DNA from: Bacillus sp. AFS037270
Lineage (GTDB): Bacteria; Bacillota; Bacilli; Bacillales_B; DSM-18226
NCBI RefSeq assembly: GCF_002585305.1
Contig: NZ_NUNF01000033.1
Coordinates: 20,119 to 84,118 of the forward strand
Length of the DNA stretch: 64,000 nucleotides
Reading direction: 5' to 3'
A program made the translations under genes and the position numbers. Below are positions 47,903 through 55,750 of this stretch, one piece after another (the first letter of the stretch is position 1; each line of letters opens with the position of its first letter). The notes below the pieces were generated by a model. It had not been told where the DNA came from. It did no database searches and was given only the letters and a program-made list of their open reading frames with translations.

Positions 47903-48089
47903 TGTGAAAGAAAATAGTCATAACGTTGAACTTACATCAGCAGAAATTGCTAACCTTTGGATACAATATATAAACGATACATTAACCATCTGTATCCAGA
48001 GGATGGAGCACAACTATTAATAAAATACGGATGGTTAGAACAAACCGCCATTAGCTGATGATCGAGAAAATTTGGCAAATAAGAAGTAA
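47903..48089 (+). pseudogene. Internally deleted DUF3231 remnant
   Basis: Begins GTG with KENSHNVELTSAEIANLWIQYINDTLTIC, the DUF3231 N terminus (compare LTAAEMAVLWSQYINDTSVIC of the intact gene). After about ten more codons it jumps to the extreme C terminus, IKYGWLEQ, then a frameshift and PPLADDRENLANKK (compare IKNGWMEEPPQADDKDQ). Roughly 280 codons are missing. This is the third DUF3231 locus in the window. Confidence 0.85.
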
Positions 48090-48146
48090 TGAGTGCATGT
48101 GTATTTTAATCTAAATGTGCAATCATAATGGAATCCTATTACCATT

Positions 48147-48179
48147 AAAAAGGGAGGCGTTTATTTGCAAAGCCCTCCC
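48147..48179 (-). terminator. Terminator of the TSUP-Nudix pair
   Basis: Stem GGGAGGGC / GCCTCCC (one bulge) followed by TTTTT on the minus strand, shortly after the Nudix stop. Confidence 0.65.
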
Positions 48180-48190
48180 ATCGTTCCGTT

Positions 48191-48802
48191 CTATTTGATT
48201 TCCTCTTCTATTTTTTCAATAATGGTTTCATAATATCCAGCTGGGTGTGGCACAAATTGATCTCGTCCAACTAGTTTATCAACCACATGCTTACTGCCAT
48301 CAGCTTTTATTTCATAACCTGCCACTCGAATTGTGTCTTTGATTCCAGTCCACAGTTCGCGAAAGTCGTTAAAATCAACTATTACGATCCCTGCCACTTC
48401 TTCTTTTTGCAGGATTAATTCATCTATCTCCACATGACATTTATATAAAAATACATGGGCGATTTCATTATCAATATAATCCCCTTGGATCGAACAATAA
48501 TTAATGATTCCTAGTGGCTGTAATTCGTCAAAGGTAAGATCGACACCCAGTTCCTCTTTCACTTCGCGCACTCCATCTACTATCGTTTCAGCTGCTAATA
48601 GATGACCCGCAGCGGTGATATCGAAGAGTAAAGGATTTTCCTTTTTCTGTTCACTGCGAAGCTGCAAAATGAGATTATCCCCACTCACAAACCAACAATG
48701 GAAAACTTCATGCCAATATCCCTTTTTATGTACCTCTTCACGCGTAGCCACACCCATTTCATTTCTCGCTTGGTCGAAAATTTTTAATTGTTCCGTATTC
48801 AT
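48191..48802 (-). CDS. Nudix hydrolase
   Basis: A 203-residue protein with a Nudix domain of the isopentenyl-diphosphate-isomerase-like branch (YfcD type). The Nudix box is GHLLAAETIVDGVREVKEEL, with the REVKEEL metal-binding glutamates at about residues 79-85. N-terminal HKKGYWHEVFHCWFV fits that subfamily. It hydrolyses an unidentified nucleoside diphosphate-X substrate. ATG 48802 follows AGGGGGGAG. It lies 20 nt after the TSUP transporter gene, so the two are probably co-transcribed; a functional link is not obvious. Confidence 0.92.
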   Translation of the reverse strand: MNTEQLKIFDQARNEMGVATREEVHKKGYWHEVFHCWFVSGDNLILQLRSEQKKENPLLFDITAAGHLLAAETIVDGVREVKEELGVDLTFDELQPLGIINYCSIQGDYIDNEIAHVFLYKCHVEIDELILQKEEVAGIVIVDFNDFRELWTGIKDTIRVAGYEIKADGSKHVVDKLVGRDQFVPHPAGYYETIIEKIEEEIK

Positions 48803-48822
48803 CTTGCTCCCCCTATCACTTG

Positions 48823-49590
48823 TTAATGGAGATAATCATACGTATTTTTTGCTAGTAGTAAAAAGGTCACGACGATAAACAAGGCCCGTACGTAACCACT
48901 TCCTCGCGCAATCGCAAATTTCGAACCGCAAATGGCCCCAACTAATTGGGCAATTCCCATGGTAATACCATAGGCATAATTGACATGCCCCAAATACATG
49001 AACATAAGCAATGCCGAAATATTACTGCCAAAATTTAAAAACTTGGCATTCCCCGCTGCCTTTAAAAAATCAAAGCCAACCATTAAAAAGGCAAAGATTA
49101 AAAATGAGCCGGTTCCCGGACCAATAAATCCATCATAAAATCCAATGGCAAAAATGAGGATCATAAATATCGTTAAGTGCCTGTTTGATAATTTTTTGTT
49201 GGTTGCTACACTTCCCCAATCCTTTTTGAAAATCGTATAAATCGCTACGACCCCGAGCATGACCAGCATCAATGGTTTTAGGACTTCAGGATTCATCAAA
49301 TCGACCGTCCAGGCGCCAATCATTGAACCAATAAACGTTAAGGGAAATAACTTATATACGGACTTGATATCAAGCTTGCCTGAGCGGTAGAACATGATGG
49401 TGCTGGTTAAAGAGCCGATGGTTCCGGCTAATTTATTGGTAGCAACAGCTGCCGCTGGTGATAATCCTGTAAATAAAAATACCGGCAATGCAATCAGACC
49501 GCCGCCGCCAACAACCGAATCAATAAATGCGGCTAAAAAACCAAATACAATTAAAATAACTAATAACGATGGATCTAAATCAAATGGCAT
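48823..49590 (-). CDS. TSUP (TauE/SafE) family anion exporter
   Basis: A 255-residue membrane protein with seven or eight helices. The TauE/SafE repeats are seen as FGFLAAFIDSVVGGGGLIALP near the N terminus and GFYDGFIGPGTGSFLIFAF in the second half. Members export sulfite, sulfoacetate or related organosulfur anions. ATG 49590 after AGAAGG. First gene of a pair with the Nudix hydrolase. Confidence 0.93.
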   Translation of the reverse strand: MPFDLDPSLLVILIVFGFLAAFIDSVVGGGGLIALPVFLFTGLSPAAAVATNKLAGTIGSLTSTIMFYRSGKLDIKSVYKLFPLTFIGSMIGAWTVDLMNPEVLKPLMLVMLGVVAIYTIFKKDWGSVATNKKLSNRHLTIFMILIFAIGFYDGFIGPGTGSFLIFAFLMVGFDFLKAAGNAKFLNFGSNISALLMFMYLGHVNYAYGITMGIAQLVGAICGSKFAIARGSGYVRALFIVVTFLLLAKNTYDYLH

Positions 49591-49744
49591 CTATTCAACC
49601 TTCTCTCTTATAACTATTGAAATAGTAGCTAAAGTTTTAACTAATGTAAATAGGATTCGCTAGTTTTAATTATGAATGATCGTACTAAAAAGGGATTTTA
49701 ACCTTTTTAGCGAAATTATTCCTATATCATTTTGGAGGTAGTTT

Positions 49745-50095
49745 ATGAGCCCTATATTAAATCAAATAGGAACTATTTTTATTCCTGTCAGTAATATTAG
49801 TAGCGCACGTGATTGGTATTGTGATTTATTAGGCCTGCCCGTTGAAGGAGATATTTTATTCGGCCATTTATACGTATTACCCATGAAAGGCACTGGAATC
49901 GTATTAGATAGCAAGATTTATTCCAAAAATACCATTTATAAAACTCCTCCTTTTCATTTCAACACTGCCAACATAGAAAATGCCTACGATTATATGAAAG
50001 AAAAGGATGTTGAATTAACAACAGGTATAGAGCATAACCATTGGTTTAATTTCAAAGATCCTGATGGAAACCATTTAATGGTTTGCCGGTGTTAA
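49745..50095 (+). CDS. VOC-family (glyoxalase-like) protein
   Basis: A 116-residue vicinal-oxygen-chelate domain: IGTIFIPVSNISSARDWYCDLLGLP at the start, then GTGIVLDSK, and ending HNHWFNFKDPDGNHLMVC. The F.DPDGN.L signature is clear. It probably acts in small-molecule binding or glutathione/bacillithiol-independent detoxification; substrate unknown. ATG 49745 follows TTGGAGG. Monocistronic, convergent with the ABM gene. Confidence 0.88.
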   Translation: MSPILNQIGTIFIPVSNISSARDWYCDLLGLPVEGDILFGHLYVLPMKGTGIVLDSKIYSKNTIYKTPPFHFNTANIENAYDYMKEKDVELTTGIEHNHWFNFKDPDGNHLMVCRC

Positions 50096-50148
50096 ACTTT
50101 TTTATTATATTGGTTAGCATGCTATTCCAACTATCATTTCAAAATATG

Positions 50149-50182
50149 AAAAAGGTAACATGGAATTTCCAGTTACCTTTTT
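50149..50182. terminator. Terminator between the VOC and ABM genes
   Basis: Stem AAAAAGGTAAC / GTTACCTTTTT with an inner TGGA/TCCA pair; usable by both convergent genes. Confidence 0.82.
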
Positions 50183-50198
50183 GTTTCGATATCTTCCG

Positions 50199-50516
50199 TT
50201 ATTTTTCAAAAGAATACGCTCTTTCCACCTTACAAACTCTGACTATATAGTTTTTATACCATTCCTCTTTGCCCTTTTGTTGAGCGATTATATGCGCTGC
50301 ATGGTTCTTCCATTTCTCAATGGCTTCTAATGAATTCCAATAGGAAACCGTAATTCCTAATTTTGTGTCCCTCGCGCTTTCGATTCCTAAAAAACCTGGC
50401 TGTGCCGAGGCCAGTTTCTCCATTGTTTCAGCCATTTTTCCATAACCATTATCCCCTTCTGTCCGTTGTGAAGTAAAGATCACAGCATAATACGGCGGTT
50501 GTAGTGTTTCACTCAT
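50199..50516 (-). CDS. Antibiotic biosynthesis monooxygenase (ABM) domain protein
   Basis: A 105-residue dimeric alpha-beta barrel (ferredoxin-like) protein: YYAVIFTSQRTEGDNGYGKM, QPGFLGIESARD, ITVSYWNSLEAIEKWKNHAAH. The last segment is the ABM signature (SYW.S.EAI..WK.H..H). Bacillus relatives (YqjZ-like) are uncharacterised; the heme-degrading HmoA/HmoB branch is related, but no heme ligand can be assigned. ATG 50516 follows AAGGGGG. Confidence 0.9.
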   Translation of the reverse strand: MSETLQPPYYAVIFTSQRTEGDNGYGKMAETMEKLASAQPGFLGIESARDTKLGITVSYWNSLEAIEKWKNHAAHIIAQQKGKEEWYKNYIVRVCKVERAYSFEK

Positions 50517-50680
50517 TTTTTATTCCCCCTTTTTGTCACCATAATTTATTTTATAATAAATTTAAAACATGGAGTCTTTTTATGATTTTTTTAGGATCAT
50601 GGTCTCTAATACAACTATTATCATATATTTAGATGAGGATTTATTTCTAATACATTTTATATGAAATTAGGTGAGACCAA

Positions 50681-50902
50681 ATGTTTGCTGTTCATTTTTT
50701 TGAAAACAAAAACCTTTTGTTAAGCCAGCTCCTTCAACGGGTCCCTGACGTCGGGGAAGAATTAAAGATAAAAGGCCGTAAAGGAAAGGTTTCAAGTGTT
50801 ACCAATGTGGAAGAAAATAAGTTTCATGTCCAAGTAGTCATAGAAAAAGTCACTAAAGGCAAAACAGCCGTCGTGGACCAATCCAAAAAGAGAAAACGGT
50901 AA
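50681..50902 (+). CDS. Small basic conserved hypothetical protein
   Basis: A 73-residue protein, ATG 50681 after TTAGGTGAG. The pattern VPDVGEELKIKGRKGKVSSV followed by a strand pair (NKFHVQVVIEKV) and a Lys/Arg tail (DQSKKRKR) suggests a small beta-barrel, possibly KOW/SH3-like and nucleic-acid-binding. Not recognised as a named family. It probably shares a transcript with the next small gene, 70 nt downstream. Confidence 0.65.
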   Translation: MFAVHFFENKNLLLSQLLQRVPDVGEELKIKGRKGKVSSVTNVEENKFHVQVVIEKVTKGKTAVVDQSKKRKR

Positions 50903-50972
50903 TATCTTGCAGGATTCAGTCCACGGTCTCTTTTTATGTAAGAATGTCATTTACAAAAAGGAAAGATTACCC

Positions 50973-51131
50973 ATGAGTGATGACAAAACAAACTTGAATG
51001 ATGATTCGCTAGAAGACAGCTTAGAGAAAATTATCAAGAAAGAAAAGATAAAACTGGATGCCCTTGAAAAGAAATTAAATGAATTAATGAAAAACCTGGA
51101 AAAATATGAGAATATCAATAAACGCCAATGA
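50973..51131 (+). CDS. Small coiled-coil hypothetical protein
   Basis: A 52-residue, highly charged protein: MSDDKTNLNDDSLEDSLEKI then a heptad-like helix (LDALEKKLNELMKNLEKYE). ATG 50973 follows AAAGGAAAG, and the upstream extension to 50907 is not needed. Likely a short coiled coil; function unknown. A terminator follows directly. Confidence 0.6.
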   Translation: MSDDKTNLNDDSLEDSLEKIIKKEKIKLDALEKKLNELMKNLEKYENINKRQ

Positions 51132-51133
51132 TT

Positions 51134-51165
51134 AAAACCATCAAATTTTTATGATGGTTTTTTCC
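51134..51165 (+). terminator. Terminator after the small coiled-coil gene
   Basis: Stem AAAACCATCA / TGATGGTTTT with an 8-nt loop and a following T run. Confidence 0.85.
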
Positions 51166-51282
51166 TCATCATAAGTGCTTTTTCTATTGACCTGTAACCG
51201 TTAACATGGTAAAAATACTGGTGGAAACATATTCCTTTTATCACCTTAGTAGATATATAGAATCGAAGAAATGGGGAAACAG

Positions 51283-51627
51283 ATGGAGCAATTACCATGT
51301 CAGGACTGCAAAGGGTTGTGCTGTGGTCCAGTTGCTATATCCGAAGTGGAATTAAAGAAGATAAAAAAGAAGATTAAAACTATGCCGAGGAAGACACGTG
51401 ATCAATTAGAAAATCAACTCCGCTTCCATGGAACTTGTATTTTTTATGATACGGAAAAAGACCGGTGCGGCATTTATTCTGCCCGTCCGAAAGCGTGCAG
51501 TATGTTTGGGTATTATAAGGGTATGACTTGTTTTCGTAAGCCTGAGTTAGCAACGAAAAATCATGATTTTATTGAAGAACCGGTTGGGATTCTTTCGATT
51601 GATTTTACTTGGAAGGATTTTAAATAG
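51283..51627 (+). CDS. YkgJ-family cysteine cluster protein
   Basis: A 114-residue zinc- or iron-chelating protein with the YkgJ/UPF0153 cysteine spacing: CQDCKGLCCGPV at the start (C at 6, 9, 13, 14), CIFYDTEKDRCGIYSARPKACSMFGYYKGMTC in the middle (given as CIFYD, RCGIY and RPKACSMFG). These eight Cys bind a metal or Fe-S centre in related proteins. ATG 51283 after GGGGA is preferred over ATG 51271. Function unknown. Confidence 0.88.
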   Translation: MEQLPCQDCKGLCCGPVAISEVELKKIKKKIKTMPRKTRDQLENQLRFHGTCIFYDTEKDRCGIYSARPKACSMFGYYKGMTCFRKPELATKNHDFIEEPVGILSIDFTWKDFK

Positions 51628-51630
51628 AAG

Positions 51631-51670
51631 ATACCAGAGTTTACTCCATGGAGTGCTCTGGTATTTTTTT
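51631..51670 (+). terminator. Terminator of the YkgJ-family gene
   Basis: Stem ATACCAGAG / CTCTGGTAT with an inner ACTCC/GGAGT pair, followed by TTTTTTT. Confidence 0.88.
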
Positions 51671-51799
51671 GCTTCCATTCAAACTCCTGAGTGAGCTTTT
51701 TTCCTTCATTTGTCCAAATGAGGTCCGTAGTCGGACACACTCTGGCTTTTTTCACTCCGCCTAGTCCAAACCAAACCTTCATTTTCTTTTAAAAAAAGC

Positions 51800-52825
51800 C
51801 TATAGCCACCTCTTCAATTCCTCAATAAACCCAACAACCTCTTCCTCTTTCGTTGCCCAAGAAGTTACCAAACGAATCGCTGAATGATCAGCATCGACCT
51901 TCTCCCAAACATGAAAGGCATAGTTCTTCTCCAATTCAGCAATTAACGTATTAGGGAAAATCGGAAATATTTGATTAGACGGAGAATGCGTCAGAAACTT
52001 CACATTAGCTTGCGTCAACGCATCTTGAAGCAACCCTGCCATCCGATTGGCGTGCTCGGCTAACTCAAAAAACAAATTGTCTCTAAACAATTCGAGGAAC
52101 TGAATCCCCAACAATCTTCCCTTCGCCAGTAGTGCTCCTTTTTGCTTAATATGATAACGAAAATCCTCCTTAAGAGAATCTCGACAAATTACTAAAGCCT
52201 CTCCCAACAACGCCCCATTCTTCGTCCCGCCAATATAGAACGCATCAACAAGGTTAGGCAAATCACTTAATTGAAGATCATTTTCCTTCGAACAAAGAGC
52301 AGACCCTAGTCTTGCCCCATCCATATATAAAAGAAGCTGATTCGCACGACAAAAATCACTTAACTGCTGCAGCTCTTCCTTTTTATAAATCGAGCCGATT
52401 TCCGTTGAATTAGATATGTATACAAGCTTAGGTTTTACCATATGTTCATCCGGATGGCCCTCAAGTACGGCTTTTACACCCGCAGGAGTTAGTTTTCCAT
52501 CTTTACTTTCAACAGAGAGAACTTTGTGGCCTGTAGCTTCAATGGCTCCCGTTTCGTGACCCAGAATGTGGCCAGTACTCGCGGATATTACTGCCTCATG
52601 CGGTCTTAAAAATGCTGAAATCGCTGTTAGGTTTGTTTGTGTTCCGCCAGTTAACAGATGAACATCCACGTTAGTACGGCCCAATTTCTCCTTTATTCGC
52701 TTAATTGCCTTTATAGAATAGTCGTCTTCTCCATATCCTTCTTCTTGAACTAAATTGGTCTCCATCAATGCCTTTAGGATTTGTGGATGTGCTCCTTCAC
52801 TGTAATCATTCTTAAAGCTGTACAT
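51800..52825 (-). CDS. Low-specificity threonine aldolase family PLP enzyme
   Basis: A 341-residue fold-type I PLP enzyme. N-terminal FKNDYSEGAHPQILKAL, LTGGTQTNLTAISAFL, the aromatic-stacking/AT region HILGHETGAIEATGHK, MDGARLGSAL and the PLP lysine in YIGGTKNGALLGEA. It cleaves L-threonine/allo-threonine to glycine and acetaldehyde, or acts on a related beta-hydroxy amino acid. ATG 52825 follows GGAGGAACGG; the frame to 52861 is disfavoured. Monocistronic. Confidence 0.92.
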   Translation of the reverse strand: MYSFKNDYSEGAHPQILKALMETNLVQEEGYGEDDYSIKAIKRIKEKLGRTNVDVHLLTGGTQTNLTAISAFLRPHEAVISASTGHILGHETGAIEATGHKVLSVESKDGKLTPAGVKAVLEGHPDEHMVKPKLVYISNSTEIGSIYKKEELQQLSDFCRANQLLLYMDGARLGSALCSKENDLQLSDLPNLVDAFYIGGTKNGALLGEALVICRDSLKEDFRYHIKQKGALLAKGRLLGIQFLELFRDNLFFELAEHANRMAGLLQDALTQANVKFLTHSPSNQIFPIFPNTLIAELEKNYAFHVWEKVDADHSAIRLVTSWATKEEEVVGFIEELKRWL

Positions 52826-53018
52826 TTTCCGTTCCTCCGTTATTAAATTTCCATTTTTCATTCACCCTTAATCGTACCATAATCCGTCAATTTAAGTGAA
52901 TACGATTACCCAATGATAGATTAGTCATATCAATATTTACCTCATCCCAGCTTCGAATAGTTCCACACAAATAGGTGACGATATATATGTAACACATTAT
53001 TTATAGGGAGTGAAGTTC

Positions 53019-53882
53019 TTGAAAAAAGGTTTAGTCACTTTCGTGTTAGCTTCTACCCTTGTTGGTTTAACTGGCTGTGCTGATAATGCGACCAAAAACA
53101 ACCTAAGAAATGACGTAAACAATGGTATGGATGTACGCAACGTCAGGAACAACAATGATAACCGCTTAAGTGTTCAAAATGTAAATGATCAGGATAATAA
53201 CCTACGATATTCAAACCGTGCCGGAAGGGCGGTTGAAAAACTGCAAGAAGTGGATTTAGCGCATGTCATCATCCGAAATAACAATGCCTATGTCGCAGTT
53301 CGCTTAAAAAACAATCGATTCCAAACGGGAACTGGTACCACAAACAATCGTAACAACATGGGTACAACAGGCATCACTGGTACAAATAATAACCTAGGTA
53401 CTACCGGTACCAATGGCCGTGACAACCACCTTACTTCTCGTGGCGCTGGAACTGGTCTGAATGGAAACTATCCGAGTACTACCGGTGTAAATGCGCTTGA
53501 CAATACAGCTACTGGTTTAAACCCTGGAGCTGGTGGAACATCAAATACTCGTGGTACGATCGGTATTCGTGGCACCGGCACCAATAATGGCACAACTGGT
53601 AACCTAAACAACACTTTTACAGGTACAAACGATGGTACTGCAGGAACAAATGATGGTACCACTCGAACGAACTTTCGTAATGTTACGACTGCTTTAGATC
53701 AAAAAATAGAAAAACAGGTACGAACTGCTGATCGCTCTGTCAATCGTGTCTATATTTCGTATGATCGAGATTTCTTCCGTCAAATGACCGACTACTCAAA
53801 TGATTTAAACAGAAAAGGCCGTAACCTGAATAACAACATTTGGAACGACTTTAACAATACGGTCAATAACATCTTCCGTTAA
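53019..53882 (+). CDS. YhcN/YlaJ-family sporulation lipoprotein with repeat insert
   Basis: A 287-residue lipoprotein: signal peptide LKKGLVTFVLASTLVGLTGC with lipobox LTGC, then the YhcN core VEKLQEVDLAHVIIRNNNAYVAVRL. It finishes with LDQKIEKQVRTADRSVNRVY and SYDRDFFRQMTDYSNDL. Between the two halves is an insert of about 110 residues made of Thr/Gly/Asn repeats (TGTNN, GTTGTNG, GTNDGT), absent from ordinary YhcN. YhcN proteins are in spore inner membranes and the germination apparatus. TTG 53019, 8 nt after AGGGAG, is preferred; GTG 53010 abuts that site. Confidence 0.88.
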   Translation: MKKGLVTFVLASTLVGLTGCADNATKNNLRNDVNNGMDVRNVRNNNDNRLSVQNVNDQDNNLRYSNRAGRAVEKLQEVDLAHVIIRNNNAYVAVRLKNNRFQTGTGTTNNRNNMGTTGITGTNNNLGTTGTNGRDNHLTSRGAGTGLNGNYPSTTGVNALDNTATGLNPGAGGTSNTRGTIGIRGTGTNNGTTGNLNNTFTGTNDGTAGTNDGTTRTNFRNVTTALDQKIEKQVRTADRSVNRVYISYDRDFFRQMTDYSNDLNRKGRNLNNNIWNDFNNTVNNIFR

Positions 53883-53890
53883 ATTTTCAG

Positions 53891-53938
53891 GAAGAAGCAT
53901 TGTCTTTTCTCCATAGGAAAAGCAATGCTTCTTTCTTT
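53891..53938. terminator. Terminator between the YhcN-type gene and DUF3231
   Basis: Long stem GAAGAAGCATTG / CAATGCTTCTTTC, continued inside by CTTTTC/GAAAAG; it separates two convergent genes. Confidence 0.85.
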
Positions 53939-53953
53939 GCCCATTTGCCCGTT

Positions 53954-54958
53954 TTAACTATCCATTAATTGATCCTTGTCATCAGCTTGTGGGGGTTCCT
54001 CCATCCAGCCATTTTTAATCATAATATTAGCACCATCCTCTGCATACAATGCTATTTCCGGAATTAAAGATGCATACTGAAATCCTAAATCCTTTCTTGG
54101 ACTTGCTGCCATTCCCATACCATAGTTTCCAACTCCTGCAGCAATCATCGCTGATGTCAAAAACATCATTAATTTATCCGAAAATATAGATGACGTGGAA
54201 TCCAGGACAGCAGCATCCCAGCTCATTGGTGCGGGAAGATCTTCTTTTATAAGAAAACCACTAAAGATATCCATATGTTTTTGGGCGATTTGTTTACCTC
54301 TTTTCAGGTATTGTTTGACCTCTTCACTCTTAGCAATTTGTCCAAACCCTGTGATTAAGGCTTTTCCTATTGCATTTGTTTGTACATTCATAAACAGATG
54401 AGTAATCTCCACAACTGTCAAAGCTCTTTTTTTACCAAAGAATCCATTTAAAAATTGCTGTTTCTCAACAAAGTCAACTTTATCTGGTGTCGATATAAAC
54501 GGCGGTCTAATATAGGTCCCTTGTTTTAACATCAAGCGGCGCGTGAGGTCCTGTGCTTTAACGGCTGCTTGTAATACTTTTTTATGAAAAGCGACCACAT
54601 CTTCACGAGTAGCTAATCCCAGAGCTGCGCTGCTGGCAGCCATGGCGAGAATGGACATTTGTCTTAAATACATGAGAACAAACGTATCAGAAAACAGTTT
54701 TGGCGCTTCCGGCAATACGTCTTTTTCGGTAAATCCAAAGGGAATGGGAAAATCCTCATTTTTAAAAAAACCTTGAAGAAACTCGATATTACTTTTTGCC
54801 ACAGATAAAGTAAATTCAATAATCGTACGTACTTCCGGGTCCGTTGATTTCTCTAAAAAGTGGTTATTCATACATATTACTGATGTATCATTTATGTATT
54901 GAGACCATAATACCGCCATTTCAGCAGCCGTTAAGCGGATTTCTGATTGATCCTCCAA
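53954..54958 (-). CDS. DUF3231 family protein (intact copy)
   Basis: A 334-residue protein of two homologous helical halves. Each starts with a pattern like LTAAEMAVLWSQYINDT (residue about 9) or LTVVEITHLFMNVQTN (about 180) and contains LFSDTFVLMYL or IFSDKLMMFL. This duplicated four-helix layout defines DUF3231 and resembles ferritin-like bundles. It ends IMIKNGWMEEPPQADDKDQ. The start is TTG 54958, about 9 nt after GAGGGG; GTG 54967 abuts that site. Members are restricted to spore-formers; the role is unknown. Two broken paralogues lie 9 and 6 kb away. Confidence 0.9.
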   Translation of the reverse strand: MEDQSEIRLTAAEMAVLWSQYINDTSVICMNNHFLEKSTDPEVRTIIEFTLSVAKSNIEFLQGFFKNEDFPIPFGFTEKDVLPEAPKLFSDTFVLMYLRQMSILAMAASSAALGLATREDVVAFHKKVLQAAVKAQDLTRRLMLKQGTYIRPPFISTPDKVDFVEKQQFLNGFFGKKRALTVVEITHLFMNVQTNAIGKALITGFGQIAKSEEVKQYLKRGKQIAQKHMDIFSGFLIKEDLPAPMSWDAAVLDSTSSIFSDKLMMFLTSAMIAAGVGNYGMGMAASPRKDLGFQYASLIPEIALYAEDGANIMIKNGWMEEPPQADDKDQLMDS

Positions 54959-55074
54959 ATAGAACACTCCCCTCGTAATGAATTGCCTACTAATAAATGT
55001 CTTGCATTCGTTTATATGGAATTATCTTTTCCTATCGATGGTAAAGTTATGAATGATTCCCAAAAAGACAAAAA

Positions 55075-55095
55075 GAGCGATTTATCAACCGCTCC
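55075..55095 (-). terminator. Short terminator of the CoxG-like gene
   Basis: Minus-strand stem GAGCG / CGCTC with a 10-nt loop followed by TTTTT, just after the stop codon. Confidence 0.5.
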
Positions 55096-55096
55096 C

Positions 55097-55564
55097 TCAT
55101 CTGTTTCGTCTTTTACGTTCATAAATACACCGCTTGATTTCCTTTTCAAGATTTTGAAAAAAATTTTCTAATCCTTTGTTGGCACCGGAATCTAAAATTC
55201 GCTTGCTGGCTAAACCTAGTGCCCCTGTAACTTGGCCATTTGCCTTACAGGTTAACATGGTAGACCCTTGGTTCTCTTTAAGCATAAGTAAGCAATAGCC
55301 ATTCAGCTGTCCCATATTTCCATTCCCCTTAATATGGAGTCGTAAAAGGCTTGGGGCTTGATCTTCATTTAATCGGATTTCTAGTGTAAACAAGTCTTGG
55401 ATTGGCCCTATGTGGGTCTCAATTTCCGCTTTATATACACCATTTGACACTATGGAAAGGGACCTGCATCCTGGTAGTGCATTATGAAGGACTTTTTCAT
55501 TTTTGATATACTTCCAGACCAAGTTTCTTGGTAAACTGAAGTGGTATTGGTACTCGATTTCCAC
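55097..55564 (-). CDS. SRPBCC/CoxG-family protein
   Basis: A 155-residue START-like (SRPBCC) helix-grip protein: YQYHFSLPRNLVWKYIKNEKVLHNALPGCRSL is the CoxG beginning (PxxxVW..l.d...L...lPGc). Later come VYKAEIETHIGPIQDLF and LASKRILDSGANKGLENFF. CoxG proteins act in maturation or membrane anchoring of CO dehydrogenase; here no cox genes exist, so it is one of the many general CoxG-like lipid/ligand-binding proteins. GTG 55564 follows GGGAGGAG. Confidence 0.85.
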   Translation of the reverse strand: MEIEYQYHFSLPRNLVWKYIKNEKVLHNALPGCRSLSIVSNGVYKAEIETHIGPIQDLFTLEIRLNEDQAPSLLRLHIKGNGNMGQLNGYCLLMLKENQGSTMLTCKANGQVTGALGLASKRILDSGANKGLENFFQNLEKEIKRCIYERKRRNR

Positions 55565-55688
55565 AGTTTCTCCTCCCGTTGCCAGTAGATTATGATTTAT
55601 TCATATTCATGGTTGGGCGGAGATGTTAAAAGAAACTTTATGTATTTATTTACATAATAAATAGAAAAAGAAAAGGTAGAATAGAAAA

Positions 55689-55746
55689 GCTGACTCGATC
55701 CATCGTATGTGACGATTTTTCGGAGTCAGCATTTTTTATACGTTTT
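55689..55746 (-). terminator. Terminator of the amino acid permease gene
   Basis: Stem GCTGACTC / GAGTCAGC with a long internal loop; T-rich on both sides (TTTTCTATT on the minus strand). Confidence 0.7.
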
Positions 55747-55750
55747 CAGC

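Noticed and set aside
51561..51782. 73-codon minus-strand frame upstream of the threonine aldolase terminator region
   Set aside because: It overlaps the end of the YkgJ-family gene and its terminator, and has no ribosome binding site.
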